A stretch of DNA of 64,000 nt from NCBI RefSeq assembly GCF_000313135.1, contig NW_004457584.1, positions 583,143 to 647,142 on the forward strand, written 5' to 3'. Within the stretch, counting starts at the first letter, position 1. Each line of letters begins with the position of its first letter. Source of the DNA: Acanthamoeba castellanii str. Neff (taxonomy: Eukaryota > Discosea > Longamoebia > Acanthamoebidae). The notes under the pieces are model-generated. The model saw only the letters and a program-made list of their open reading frames with translations, was not told the DNA's origin and made no database searches. Of the stretch, positions 33,997 to 45,600 are shown piece by piece. The translations under genes were made by a program, and so were the position numbers.

Positions 33997-36875
33997 ATGA
34001 GCAAGGTGAAGGCGAGGATTGCGGGAACGGTGGCGCTGGCCAGCTCGCTTCCCCTCTTCACGAACTCGCACAAGGCAGACATCTCCATATCGGAGCCCGA
34101 GTCCTTCCGTCATGGCGTCCACATCTCCTGCCACGAGGGCCAGATCACGGTATGCACTGCCTCTGCTGCGCTGCCGCTCTTCTGCTCTTCTACTGTCCAT
34201 TGCGCCAGCTCTGGCTCAACGTTGGGCTCCATCCACTACTACGCAGGGCGTCCCCCAAGTGTGGAAGGAGGAGATTACCGAGTGGGGTCAGGGCACCCTG
34301 CCCAGTGGTGCCGCGGACGAGCTGGTGGCGCAGCAGCTCCCGAAGGTCATCCGGCCCACCACCGACGACCTGCGTCCCTACATGAAGAGGCGCGAGCCTG
34401 TGCGGCATACCAGTACTATCTCGAACATGCGCGCCATGATCAAGTTTCGACTTCCGCCTCAAGCAGAGGTTGTTGACTCTGAGGGTCGCGGGCCGAACAA
34501 GTCGAGCGATACCGGCTTGATCGACCGGGAGGCCCTGAAGGCCCTGGCCGCGGAGACCAATGTGATCAGGCTCATCAATGATGCGACCAGTACCCTGGAC
34601 TTGTCGTCGTGCGGCATCGACGACCTCAAGGAGCAGTGGTTCGAGGTCAATCGCGGCGTGGCCCGCACGCTCAAGTCGGCCGACCTCGGGTTCAATCACT
34701 TTCAGTGGTTCCCGCTCCAGCTGCTGCGATTCAGTCAGTGCCTGTCGTCCCTCTGCCTCGACGGCAATCAGCTCAGCGAACTGCCGCCCCACATCGGTAT
34801 TCTCCAACGTACGGCCACCACCTCGAGGCTCTTCGTGCCACTCAGTGCCCTCAGCGTTTTGACCTCACAACAGGACTGGTCGAACTGAGCGTGAACGGTA
34901 ACATGCTCAAGACGTTGCCCCCGGCCATTGGGCATTGCACTTCGCTCGAGACGCTCTCCGTACGTTCCAGCTAATTTGAGTGTCACAGCTTCTGATCGCT
35001 ACTTACACGTCCCGCACACAGTTGAAGAACAATCACATCAAGAAGCTGCCTCGCGAGTTGGGCCGGCTTAGCAAACTGGAGGAGCTCCACCTGAGCGGGA
35101 ATGCACTCTCCACGCTTCCAGCGGGCATTGGTGGTTGCACGCAGCTGCAGGTACAGCTACTCCCTCCTGCTTCTCTTATGTTCTCTCGCACTCACTCGTC
35201 GGCGGCCGCGACTGCAGGTGCTCGACGCAAGCTGGTGCAGGTTGGAGAGGTTGCCCGAGGAGATGGCGCACGTTACGTCGCTCATTGAACTCAATCTGGC
35301 TCACAACAACCTGACGGCCCTGCCCTCCGCCATTGGGCTTATGACCCGCCTCGTACGCTTCTGTGTTTTGTGAGCCCTTCTTCGCGCAATCATGCAGACC
35401 TTCGCCTGACTTCCGTTCTGTCGCGCGCGATACAGATCGATCTGGACATCTCAGACAATTGCTTGGAAGACCTGCCGGTGTCGATGGGCCTCATGAACTT
35501 CAAGGTCCACTCCACACCACCCACTCACACCTTTCCATCGTGCCCTCATCTCACACTCAGTGTCGGTGTGCGGTGGGTGGTGTGTGTTGTACAGAACTTT
35601 GCGTGTGATAACAATCCGCTCAGCGATCAGGGTCTAGTTGGGACGCTCAAACTGACCGTGCACCATGTGCTGAGCTACCTGGAGAGGCGGATGTACGCCC
35701 ACATCCCGATGGACGACCACGAGGACTACATCGTCGTGCTGCGCGAGAGCCGTCCGCCCGTCTCGCCCATCTGCTGTCCGCCGCTGCCCTCGACCCCGTT
35801 CCAGTTCACCGTCTCGGGCCACGTTGCCGTCGCCGCACAGCCCATCCCGTCCGCATCAGCAGGCAACGGTAGGTGCAAGCCGACCGCTCATGGTGCTCTC
35901 CCGCCGCTGCCGCAGAGTAACGAGCCGAAGCTGGAGAAGAAGCAGCAGAAGAAGGAAAAGCAGAAGGCGACGAGGCTCGACGAGGCCAAGGCCCGAAAGA
36001 CGAAGAAGGGGAACGACTCAGACGGTTCTTCATCGTCATCGACGGCCTCTTCGCCCGGTCTCGAGAGCGACAATGCGGCGGTGAGACAGCAGACGATCGT
36101 AGTCAAGGCTGACGCACGCGACACTGACCACAAACGCGAATGCGAGGACGAGGACGAGCTCGTTCTCCTCAAGCTGAATAAGCTCAAGTCGCTCTCGCGC
36201 TCGTTGGTCAACGTGATGCTCGAGATCGGTACGCCTCTGACAATCAATTTTTCCATACCCGTGGTGCGACGAGCTCACTCGGGCCACACCATACCTCTTC
36301 TGGGCACAGTCGAAGACATCCAAGTGGAGCTGACCGAATTGACAACTCTCGAGGAGGCGGTCGACCTGGCCAAGACTATCCGCTCGCTGAAAGATGTACC
36401 GCACACGACACGACACGACACGACACGACACGTGCTTGTGGTGGCTCGAAGCTCACACAACCCGGGTCGACAGGAAATGGTGGCGATTCGGTCTCGCGAG
36501 GAGGTGTACGCGGTGAGCGAGAGCTTGAAGCCAACACCGCCCTGCCACGACGGCGTAGATCGTCTGTCCTTGATCAAGTGCACCGTCTCCACCGGTACCC
36601 CCCCTTCGTTTCCCTTCGTGTTCGCCACTTGGCCCGCACTGCTGTTTGTTCTCACGCCCTTGCCTCGCGCGCTCACGCCAGCCCTGGACAACATCGCGAT
36701 CACGATCCGGGCCTTGGGGAGCGCCATTGAAGTTACGCCGGACTTTGACTCCCTGTTCGTCTTCACGCGGCACCTCAGATCCCTCTACGAGCACCTGAAC
36801 TATGAAGACGACGATGAAGGCGATGCTTCTTCGGCAACGTCGTCATCGTCATCTTCTTCCTCCTCGAGTCCGTAA
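33997..36875 (+). CDS. CRIB motif plus leucine-rich repeat protein
   Basis: Exons include 33997-34149, 34247-34808, 34874-34959, about 35023-35151, about 35218-35353, about 35436-35503, and about 35594 onward. Exon 1 contains ISEPESFRHGVHIS, a full CRIB/PBD consensus (I-S-x-P-x2-F-x-H-x2-H). It splices in phase to GVPQVWKEEI, the continuation expected in PAK-type domains. The next exons hold LRRs such as LSVNGNMLKTLPPAIGHC, LEELHLSGNALSTLPAGIG and LIELNLAHNNLTALPSAIG. A lysine-rich acidic linker follows (35925-36030), then unclassified C-terminal segments (TINFSIPVVRRAHSG, EMVAIRSREEVYAVSESL). It ends in a Ser run. The CRIB motif predicts binding to GTP-loaded Rac/Cdc42, and the LRRs a scaffold role. 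The exact 3' end (TAA 36873-36875) sits in a GTAAGT context, so another exon is possible. Confidence 0.75.
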
Positions 36876-37138
36876 GTGCCACTTTTGATAAAATTCTCTG
36901 CCACGTCGCAAGACCCGTACATTCGACGCAAGCTGCAGCTTCAAGCTGGCGGGCACTCCCTTTTTAACCGAACTTTTTCTTCGATTTAATGTACATATAT
37001 AATAATAATAAATCAATAAATCCAAATAATCAAAGCGTGGTTGAAGGGTTTTTGAACGTGGGTGAGAGAGCCACGAATTTCTTTTAAAAAAGAAATTAAG
37101 GAAGTCCGGTCTTTTAAACAATAATTGGAGAGGGCGTT

Positions 37139-39319
37139 ATGTGGGAAGCTGGTGCAGAAATTGAGGAGGAGCCCCAGACGCCACAGCCCATAGCGGCAAG
37201 ACTTGACTGGCCCAAGGCCAGGTCGGGGCAGGCCATGACCTACGCGCCCTCGTCCGGCCTGATCTTCCTCTTTGGCGGTTCCCTCCCTCTCCCCAGCTTA
37301 TTTTTTTAAAATAGATTTCTTCTCTTTCTTCATCTTATGTATTTATTTATTTATTTATTTATTATGAATAACCAGGGTACGACCAGTTCTACATGAACGA
37401 CCTGTGGACGTTGTCGCTGGGCAGGACCGACTTTCCCTCCCTCACCGACATCACCATCAAGGTACACCGCGTCGTGTGTGTCTGTTTGTGTGTGTGTGGC
37501 TGTGAACGCACACACGTGTGGTGGGCGCCAGTACTGAAGTGTGGGCGCGCAGGCCGTGAAGAAGCAGCACGGCGCCAAGACCGACGAACTGCCCATACCC
37601 GAGGACCTCAAGCATCGCCTCCGTTACGGTGCACACACCGCCACGCGACACGCAGCCATAGCACACAGCACACACGCAACACGCCGAAATTGCTGACTGA
37701 GTGTGCGATGATCAGCCGACATCGGAAAACAGATGGAGTGGCGCGAAGAATGCTTGGGGGCAGCTCACGCCACGCAGAACCCCTCGCTCCCTCTTCGGAC
37801 GACAGCGGGCATCTGCGTGGTGGACCGCGCGCTGTACATGTTTGGCGGGAGTCAGGGCAGCCCCGACAACAGCGACATCTACAAATACGACCTCGGTACG
37901 TTCCCCCCGTACACGTCGTGTTCCACCACAACACAATGACACGCAGCGCAGCGCAGCGCAGCACAACAAAACGCGATGCAACACAATGTGTACGATGAGG
38001 TTAAGGAATTTGGGTCCATCTGGATAGGCGAGGGAGCCGCGCGTCAATGGTCGAAGCTGGAGGTTAGCGGTGCCACGCCCAAGCCCTCCAATTACTCCAA
38101 ACTGGCCGTCTGGGGCACCCACATTGTATGTACGCCGCCGTGTTGTGATCGGTCACGTGAAGGGAGAGTTACCTGACATTTTTCTGCGCACGTGTGCGTG
38201 TGCGGCTGGTTGTGTGTGCGTGTGCGGTGGCGCGTACGTGTGTTGCCAGGTGGCGATCAACGACGAGAACATGAAGGACACCCCACAAGACACTGATTCC
38301 TTCCACATCTTTGATACGAGTACACCCCCCCCTGGTCACCCCTTTTGGGCCCCCGTGTTCGTGCACAATGCTCACAACTAACACAACACTGCCCCGTCCA
38401 GCCACCGCAGAATGGCGGGGTTACAAATGCTCGGCCGCGCTACAGGCCTTCGAGAATGTGTCCGTTGGTGTGTGTGTGACCAACACCCCCCCCCACACGA
38501 CTCTCGGCTTTCCAAATGATGAAGCACCTGAGACTTCATTGCGCTCATCACACCACATCAGGCATTGCGTTCGGCCACCTCTGCTTTGTGAGCCCCGATG
38601 CCACGAAGCTGTTCTACATGGCCCTGGACGACCTGGCCGCGACGACGGAGAGGCCTGCGGGGAGCGAGCGGCTCGAGTGGAAGGCGCTGGACCTCGAGCG
38701 GGGAGACCCGGCCATGAACCCTACCGTCACCTGCTGGGCGGGGCCATATCTGTTCGGCGCGTCGGACGACCGCCTTGGCGTGCTGGTCATCGATCTCGCC
38801 AAGGGTACTGTGACTCGCACCTGTCTGCGCTCCACTTCTCTCCCGCTCGCTCACGCCTGTGCGCCGTATGCGGTGGTGCGAGTGCGGTGCGTGTGTATTT
38901 TGTGCGTGTGCGTGTGCGTGTGCGTGTGCGTGTGCGTGTGCGTGTGCGTGTGCGTGTGCGTGTGCGTGCAGGTAGTGGCAGGTGGCAGCCGATAACGCTG
39001 GTGGGAGAACCGCTGAAGATCGCCGACTCGGGGGCTACGATGTGCGGCTCGCCCTCGCGCCTGGTCGTGTTCGGTTCGGCGGCACACTTTGCCCTCCTTC
39101 AACACAATGCTCGTATTTGTCATGACCCGCCATCTCACTCGTGTCCCTCCCACAGGCGGCTACAGCGCCAATACCGGTTACTCGCAAGCGACGACTGTAC
39201 TCGATGGTGCGCCTTCATCTCGCCTGTGTGACTGGCACATGCGCTTGACTTACGCCGCCGTGCCCGATTTGTGAACTACAGTGACCGACCTGGAGGTAGC
39301 CCAGGTCATCAACCTGTGA
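37139..39319 (+). CDS. Kelch-repeat beta-propeller protein
   Basis: About ten exons from ATG 37139-37141 to TGA 39317-39319. Repeat-like blades are visible: ARSGQAMTYAPSSGLIFLFGG, YMNDLWTLSLG, then PLRTTAGICVVDRALYMFGG and DNSDIYKYDLG. These carry the FGG/MFGG plus W or Y spacing typical of Kelch. Later blades are less regular (GEGAARQWSKLEVSGATPK, YSKLAVWGTHIV, FGHLCFVSPDATKLFYMAL, GSGRWQPITLVGEPLKIAD). No BTB or other catalytic domain is attached, so it is probably a cytosolic interaction propeller. Introns contain GT/CA-type microsatellites, notably at about 38900-38971. The boundaries of the last small exons are approximate. Confidence 0.7.
38900..38971. repeat. Intronic GTGTGC hexamer array
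   Basis: About eleven GTGTGC units immediately precede a splice acceptor (GTGCAG) in the Kelch gene. Confidence 0.85.
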
Positions 39320-39656
39320 GTGGCCGGTCTTGATGGACGTAACGCACAATAGTGACGTAAAAAGAGTATATTCTATTTTAAATATGTTAATTATTAGCCC
39401 ATAATTAACTGTTTACATTTAAGGTGGCTGTCAGACGCTGGTTGGCGTGTAACACCTTTTTTGTCCATAATGACCGTTACGAGAAAACGAATTTTTTAAG
39501 AGCCCATCATCTTGTTCAACACAGCCATCTCGACTAAGGTACGTGTTCACGTTTCTGAGCATACGGTGGTGGTGGTGGTGGGGGGGGAACGGTGCTTCTC
39601 ATCACTATTTTTCTACAGAGAAGGCAAGAAGATCAGAGTAGCGGTTATAGAAGAAG
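39320..39656. promoter_or_regulatory. Probable promoter and 5' UTR intron of the PH-I/LWEQ gene
   Basis: The region holds AT-rich sequence and then a short exon-like stretch ending in GACTAAG/GTACGTG at about 39539. A TTCTACAG acceptor at 39612-39619 lies just upstream of the start at 39657. This suggests a 5' UTR intron. No TATA box could be assigned confidently. Confidence 0.4.
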
Positions 39657-42072
39657 ATGGCGAGCAAGGGAAGAGTCATGTCGGATGCGGAGAAGCTGTA
39701 CCAGATGCTACAGCCGGGACCCAAGTTTCTCATCTCGCGTCCGCGCCAGCTCGTCCGACACGGCGAGCTCATGTACTTCAGCGTCAACACCCTGAGCAAG
39801 AAGCCGCGCTACTTCTGGCTCTTCACCGACTGCCTACTCGTCACCAAGCGCACAAGCGCTCAGAAGTTTCAGCTTCAGGTCGTCATCCACTTCAGCTCCG
39901 GCATGAAGGTCGTCACCATGCCCGACAGTCCCGTCCACGAGTTCCGCCTTCTGTGCCCTGAGAAGGTACTACCCCTGTTGCCCTTTCGTTGTCATCGCTC
40001 CAGAACACGATTGCTCACACGCATCGTGTCGTGCGTGTCGTGTCGTGCGTGTCGTGTCGTGTCATGCGTGTCATGCGACGAACAGGGAACGCTGGCTAAG
40101 GCCAAGCAGCGTCGGGTGGTGATGTGGGGCAAGAACCGGGAGCACAAGGAGGTGTGGCTCACGGATCTCAAGCACTGCCTGTGGAAGTCGACCGGCATGG
40201 TCGGACCCGACCCGGCGAGCCCCCAGGCTGCTCACGCTGGTGGCGCCTACAGCACCAAGAACGATGACGAGGAGGTGAGGCACATGATGAAGGAGGTCTC
40301 GCTCCGCGATCAACGGCCGAGCGACCCGCAGCAGCGTCAGTACGATCAGCCGAGAGGTGTCCAGCAGGGAGGCGGTGGTCGCGGCGCCGGCGGGTCGCCC
40401 GCCAGGCAGCAGCAGCAACGGGCGGACTACGGCGACGAGGAGTACGAGCAGTACTCGGACGACGGCGAACCAGAAGGGGACGAGCACTGGAGCGACACAG
40501 GCGCCAAGAGGTACGCACCGCCCACGTGTTCACTCAAAGCGGCGCTACAACATGTTCCCACTCACGCCTGGCCTCCGCAGTGATACTCTCATCTCATTCG
40601 ATGATGATTTCCCGCTGGCGCCAACGGAGGGGCAGCAGCACCACTATTCTCACCCGCAGCAGAGAGAGGCCGGTTATTCGGCCCAGGTCCCACCTGGTAG
40701 GGTTCACCCCCCGCCTGCTCCTCTTCGACTTCATGATTACAGCTGTTTGCTCGATAATCCGACCGCCTGGTACGTAATGGTGATGTTGCAGGAGTTGCTC
40801 TGGCCCCGATTGGCGGATACCCCCAGCAGCAAGGGGCCGGGCAGCAGTACGCCGCTCAGGGCCACTATGCGAGCCACTACCAACAGCCACAGTACGATGC
40901 CTACTATGGCGCCTACGCTGGGGCACCCGGGGGCGGCTACGCCCAGCCCCAGCAACAGCAGCCACAGCAGTCCTACGCCGGCCAGCACGGGGCGCCGATG
41001 GCGGGTGCAGACGGTGGTGCCTACTACAACCAGGTCTACGGCAATATGCAGTCGCTCTACTCCCAGGTGCCCAGCTATGACCAGACCCCGACCCCCGTGG
41101 CACTGCCCGTCGTCGATGTCGGGGTCGCGGCCGGAGCCGGCTCGGCGGCGCCTGCCGGCTCTACCACCCCCGGCAGCGCGGCGGCTGACGACTTTGCCAG
41201 GAACGAGTTGATGGAAGCCACCAAGGTGGTGGAGGAGCTTGCCCTGGATCTGGCCGTCGCCCGTAACGCCGCCGAAGAACATATCGCCACCGCCGCTCCC
41301 GCCTTCATCGACGTGTCCGACTCCGTGTTCGATACCACCCAGGTACTCCTCTCGTGTTTTTACCGAAGCTTCACTCGATACGACTGACTCGGCTCGTGAC
41401 TGGTCGGCGGTAACGTGCAGTTCATTGCGAGGGCCTGCACAGTGCTGCTCAGCGCGGCGAGTCGCGCTCAGTTGGAGCGAGGCTACACGGGTCGGATACG
41501 GCCTACCATGCGGACCCGAAGTGGGCCGAGGGCCTGGTGTCGGCTGCGCGGTTCGTGGTGGCCTCGATCGGGCACCTGGTCAGCACCAGCAAGCAGTACG
41601 TGGCGTGGGAGGGCGGAATCGGCAACGAGCCGCTCGCCGCCAGCGCCGGAAGCGTCAACGTCTCCACCGCGCAGCTGCTCGCCGCCTTCCGCGCCCGATA
41701 CCAAAAAGGTACCATCTCTCTTACCACCACCTTTCACAAGCCGACTGCGTGCAACTACGACTCACACCCCCGACCGCACACGCACGACACGCACACATAG
41801 GGAATGACCTTGGCCTGGAGGAGGCGGTGAAGAGCATCACTTCGGCCACGCAGAAGTTGGTGGAGGACGCCAAGGCGGCGACCCCGACGGGCGGGGCGGT
41901 GGCTGCGGCACCGCCGGCGGTCGACCCCACCTCGAAGTACAGTCTCACCCAGCGCCAGGTGATGGAGATCGAGGCCCAGGCCCGCATCCTCAAGCTAGAG
42001 AAGGAGGCTCAGGCCGCGCGGCTCGAGCTCAATCGGCTCAGGAAGGCCGAGTACGCCGGCAGCCAGAAGTGA
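39657..42072 (+). CDS. PH domain plus I/LWEQ (talin/Hip1-type actin-binding) protein
   Basis: ATG 39657-39659 (MASKGRVMSDAEKL). The first two exons form a PH domain: LISRPRQLVRHGELMYFSVN, KPRYFWLFTDCLLVTKR, then HEFRLLCPEK/GTLAKAKQRRVVMWGKN and EVWLTDLKHCLWKST with the C-terminal helix Trp. A Gln/Gly/Tyr-rich linker follows (40700-41100). The C-terminal part is a helical bundle with I/LWEQ features: RNELMEATKVVEELALDLA, FIARACTVLLSAASRAQLE, KWAEGLVSAARFVVASIGHL, VSTAQLLAAFRARYQKG and LEEAVKSITSATQKLVEDA. It ends in a coiled coil with TGA at 42070-42072. I/LWEQ modules bind F-actin and the PH domain probably binds lipid, so a membrane-actin linker is likely. Between 41480 and 41500 the frame shifts by one base with no intron, which looks like an indel error. 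Confidence 0.75.
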
Positions 42073-42177
42073 AGCGACGATATATAAGCCGATTAACGTG
42101 CAATATGTTGCCTTTATATGCTTGCTTATACTGTTTGCTTCTATTGTTCGTTGATTGGAGGGAAGGGGTGGACCGTT

Positions 42178-42188
42178 TGAAGAACTTC
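42178..42188 (-). promoter_or_regulatory. Conserved box downstream of U2 copy 1
   Basis: TGAAGAACTTC on the plus strand recurs at the same distance behind the second U2 copy (54705-54715), while most flanking sequence differs. It may be a 3'-end processing signal. This is inference from two copies only. Confidence 0.4.
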
Positions 42189-42204
42189 ACAAGAGTGCAA
42201 GTGT

Positions 42205-42384
42205 GAAGCCGATCGCTGCTCCCTGGACTGCCACAGCATAGCTGGAGGGCGTGGTACCAGGGGCGCCCACAAGAAATAAGTCTAATCTTGAGTTGTGAGG
42301 CACATGGGAGGCCTCACTACCAGAGATTAAGCTGATAAGAACAGATACTTCAGATGATCTTAGCCACTGGGGCCGAGAAGATAT
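42205..42384 (-). ncRNA. U2 spliceosomal snRNA, copy 1
   Basis: The minus strand from about 42384 reads ATATCTTCTCGGCC, then GGCTAAGATCA, a short block, and GTATCTGTTCTTATCAG. This matches the universally conserved 5' part of U2, spaced exactly as in human U2. A GTGAGGC/GCCTCAC stem-loop follows in the position of stem II, then an Sm-like site (TTATTTCTTG). The 3' end ends in a CTGG/CCAGG stem-like region and is approximate. The branch-site recognition motif, normally GTAGTA, reads GAAGTA. A TATA-like element and a shared upstream motif precede it. It is transcribed away from the kinesin gene. Confidence 0.85.
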
Positions 42385-42406
42385 CTTTCCTCATAGTAAG
42401 GACCTC

Positions 42407-42417
42407 TATTTATATCA
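42407..42417 (-). promoter_or_regulatory. TATA-like element of U2 copy 1
   Basis: GATATAAATA on the minus strand lies about 25-33 bases upstream of the predicted U2 5' end. The second copy has CATAAATGG at the same place (54938-54946). Confidence 0.5.
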
Positions 42418-42497
42418 ATCCTCCAAGTGTGCATAATGAAGAACTGAAAAGTTAGGTCTTTGTCCCAAGCTCGTCTCTTCGACCGAACAGACGGAAG

Positions 42498-42510
42498 AAG
42501 CCACCTTAAC
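42498..42510 (-). promoter_or_regulatory. Candidate proximal sequence element of U2 copy 1
   Basis: AAGCCACCTTAAC (plus strand) is identical at 55033-55045 upstream of U2 copy 2. It sits 114-126 bases before the RNA start here and 120-132 bases before it in copy 2. Shared exact sequence amid diverged flanks suggests a functional snRNA promoter element. Confidence 0.5.
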
Positions 42511-42657
42511 GCAGCTTCTTCGAAAATCCCAGAATTGGCTCTCTTGGGCTTTCTGTGAAGACAAAAAATAAAATAAAATTAAAAACAGATAGCGCGCCAA
42601 AAAGGGGCACAAAACGCGAGATTGGTGGGCGAGGCGATCTCTCCAATTCGTACAGAG

Positions 42658-45600
42658 ATGAGCCAGACGCCGAGCCCGCCGGGAGGGGGCAAGAGGAAAT
42701 TGAAACGGAGTGGCGGCAAGAATCGAAGACGGCATACGTTGGCCTCTGCAGGTCCGCTCTTCCCCACTTCCAGCAGCAGCAGTTCATCATCTCCATCTCC
42801 ATCTTCTCCTGCTGCATCCATCGATGGGGATGCGGAGAACATTCGAGTCGTTTGTCGATTTCGACCCCCATCCGACCAGGAGCTGTCTCAAGGTGTGCCA
42901 CTTTCTTGCCCACCCACCACCGCTTCTTGGAATCCCGGTGCCATAACACATCTCTACGTCATCTTGCAGGAGGCGCACACTGTGTGAGCGTTGGCGGCGA
43001 CGGACAGACGGTGACCTACGAGGTTTGTCGTCCTCTCACTTTGCCTATTCTCTTCTTCATGAAGGAGCTGCTCCTCACATCGTGTGCACCTTCGTGTGTG
43101 CCTGTGGCCTTCTCAAGTCCGAAAGCGGGAAGACCCAGAACTTCACCTTCAACCGAGCGTTCGGCGAGTACGCGCTCCAAGAAGAGGTCTACGAGTACGC
43201 CGCACAGCCCATGGTGGAAGGTATGCGCCTCTCTCTCTCTCTCTCTCTTTCTCTTTCTCTCTGGGTCCATCTTTTTCGTAGTTGTTGATCTTCCCAACTG
43301 TGCTCTGCAGATGTGTTGAACGGGTTCAGCGCTGCCATCATTGCCTACGGCCAAACGGGTGCGGGGAAAACATACACAATGCAGGTACCTGGCGTTCTGC
43401 TTTCTCTTCAGTAGCTGTTTCACACCAAGTGCGATTGTGTGATGCGTGTGTGTCGTGTGTGTCGTGTGTGTCGTGTGTGTCGTGTGTGTCGTGTGTGTCG
43501 TGTGTGTCGTGTGTGTCGTGTGTGTCGTGTGTGTCGTGTGTGTCGTGTGACGTCATCATTGAATGGCAACGAAAGGGCCCGGGTTTTGATGATCCCAAGC
43601 TGCACGAGCTGGGCTACGATGAGGGAATGAAGGGCATCATCCCGCGGGTCATGGAGGAGATCTTCTTTCAGGTGGCCCAGGCCCCGCCGCACATACAAAT
43701 CGACGTCTGCGCCTCCTACCTCGAGATCTACATGGAAAAGACACGGGACTTGCTCGGTACGTCCCACTATGTCCCCCTATATATATATATATATATATAA
43801 ATGTACATAATAGTGCCGCAATATATGCTGAATATGAATATATAGTTTTGTGCATATGTATTGGCACTCACGATATAATGGTGTGATGTATTCAACGAGG
43901 GCAGCTCCGCACAGGCAGCTGGAGATATTGGACCAGCCCGGTGGCGGCGTGATTGTGACGGGCGCCGAGGTGCTGACGATGCTGTCGAGCAACGAGATCA
44001 TCGCGACCATGCAGCGCGGCGCGCGCAACCGCATGGTGGCCTCGACCAAGTCGAACGACGAGAGCTCGCGCGGACACGCCATATTCCTCATCACCGTCAC
44101 CAAGCACGACGCCGTCAACCAGCTCACCCAGAAGGCACAGCTGTACCTCGTCGACCTGGCCGGCTCCGAAAAGGCCGACAAGACCGGTACGCACACCCAA
44201 CATAGTTGCGCGTGTGCGACGTGTGCGGTGGTGCGTGGCGTGTGTCGTGTGCGGGAACGCAACACTTGCGCGGCTCACTCGCTAATCAATCAATCAATCA
44301 ATCAATCGCGCCCAGGTGCTGAGGGCCTGCGTCTGGACGAGGCCAAGAAGATCAATCAGTCGCTGCTGGCGCTCGGTAACGTCATCTCGGCGCTGAGTTC
44401 GGGCGACAAGCGACACGTGCCCTACCGAAACAGCAAGCTCACGCGGCTGCTCAAGAACAGGTGCCACAACACACAACACACCACACACACACACACACAC
44501 ACAACTGAATCACGAGATTTGCGCGCTGACTTGGAGCACCGTTCATTGTTCTGAATGAATGCAGTTTGGGTGGCAACGCGCGGACGACGCTCATCGTCAA
44601 CTGCTCGCCGAACAGCGTAAACGCCCTCGAGACCCTCTCCACCCTTCGCTTCGGCGACCGGTACGTAGGGCTGCGTTCGTCGTCGTTGTGGCATTTTTCA
44701 CCGAATATTGACCATAACTTTTGTTTGCATTTCAATACTCTCCAGGGCGAGCCGGATCAAGAACAAGCCGGTGGTCAACCAGCACCGCTCGGTGGAGGTG
44801 CTGGAGGCTCTGCTCAAAGAGTCGGAGCGGAAGAACGAAGAGCAGGTGCGCCACCGCCACCTCCAAGACACCTTTAAGGTGTCGAATTCTTTAAGGTGTC
44901 GCAGTGTCACTTGCGACTCACACACACGCACACACTCTCGCTCTCGTGTCCTGCGTGCCCCCAGGCCCGATTCATTCAGTACTTGCAGGCCGAGCTGGAG
45001 CGGCTGAGCAACAACAACAACAACAGCGCGTCGGGCTCTGCGGCAGATCACCCGGCCGGCGACCGAGGCCAGTCGCAGGAGCAGCCCGCCGTGTTGAGGG
45101 GCGGGGGCAAGGGCAAGGGCAAAGAGAAGCTGCACGACGAGTGCGACGGCCTGCTCTACGTCGACGCAGACAAGGAGAACCGGGTGCCCACCACCACCAC
45201 CCCTGTCGGGCCGCCGCCGCCAGCGAGCTACGACAGCGCCCACCACCAGGCGGAGGGGGAGGAGTCAGCGCGCAAGGAGCAGCACGACGAGCGGGTGGCC
45301 CAGATCACGCCGCTGACGAGGCGGCCGGTCATTCATGGGAATGTGAACCACCGACACCGGCAGGAGATGCTGCACTACGTGTGCCCGCTCACGCGCGGCA
45401 TCTTCAAGGACCCGGTGTTCTGCGCCGACGGACACACCTACGAACGGCAGGCCATCAAGCTCTACCTAAAGGGGTACCACCGATCGCCGCTCACAGGTAT
45501 GCTTTGTATGCCGTGTGTCGTTGGTCGTGTCGTTGGTCGTGTGTCGTTGGTCGTGTCGTGCCGTTGGTCGTGTCGTGTCGTGTCGTGTCGTGTCGTGTCG

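Noticed and set aside
36873..36985. Additional final exon of the CRIB-LRR gene
   Set aside because: GTAAGT overlaps the stop and DPYIRRKLQLQAGG is open downstream, but the implied intron is only about 40 bases and the phase does not fit that frame.
42175..42510. Dispersed repeat or MITE shared with 54700-55045
   Set aside because: The shared core reads, on the minus strand, as the conserved 5' half of U2 snRNA with stem II and an Sm-like site. Flanking matches are short and spaced like promoter elements. No terminal inverted repeats or target duplications were seen.
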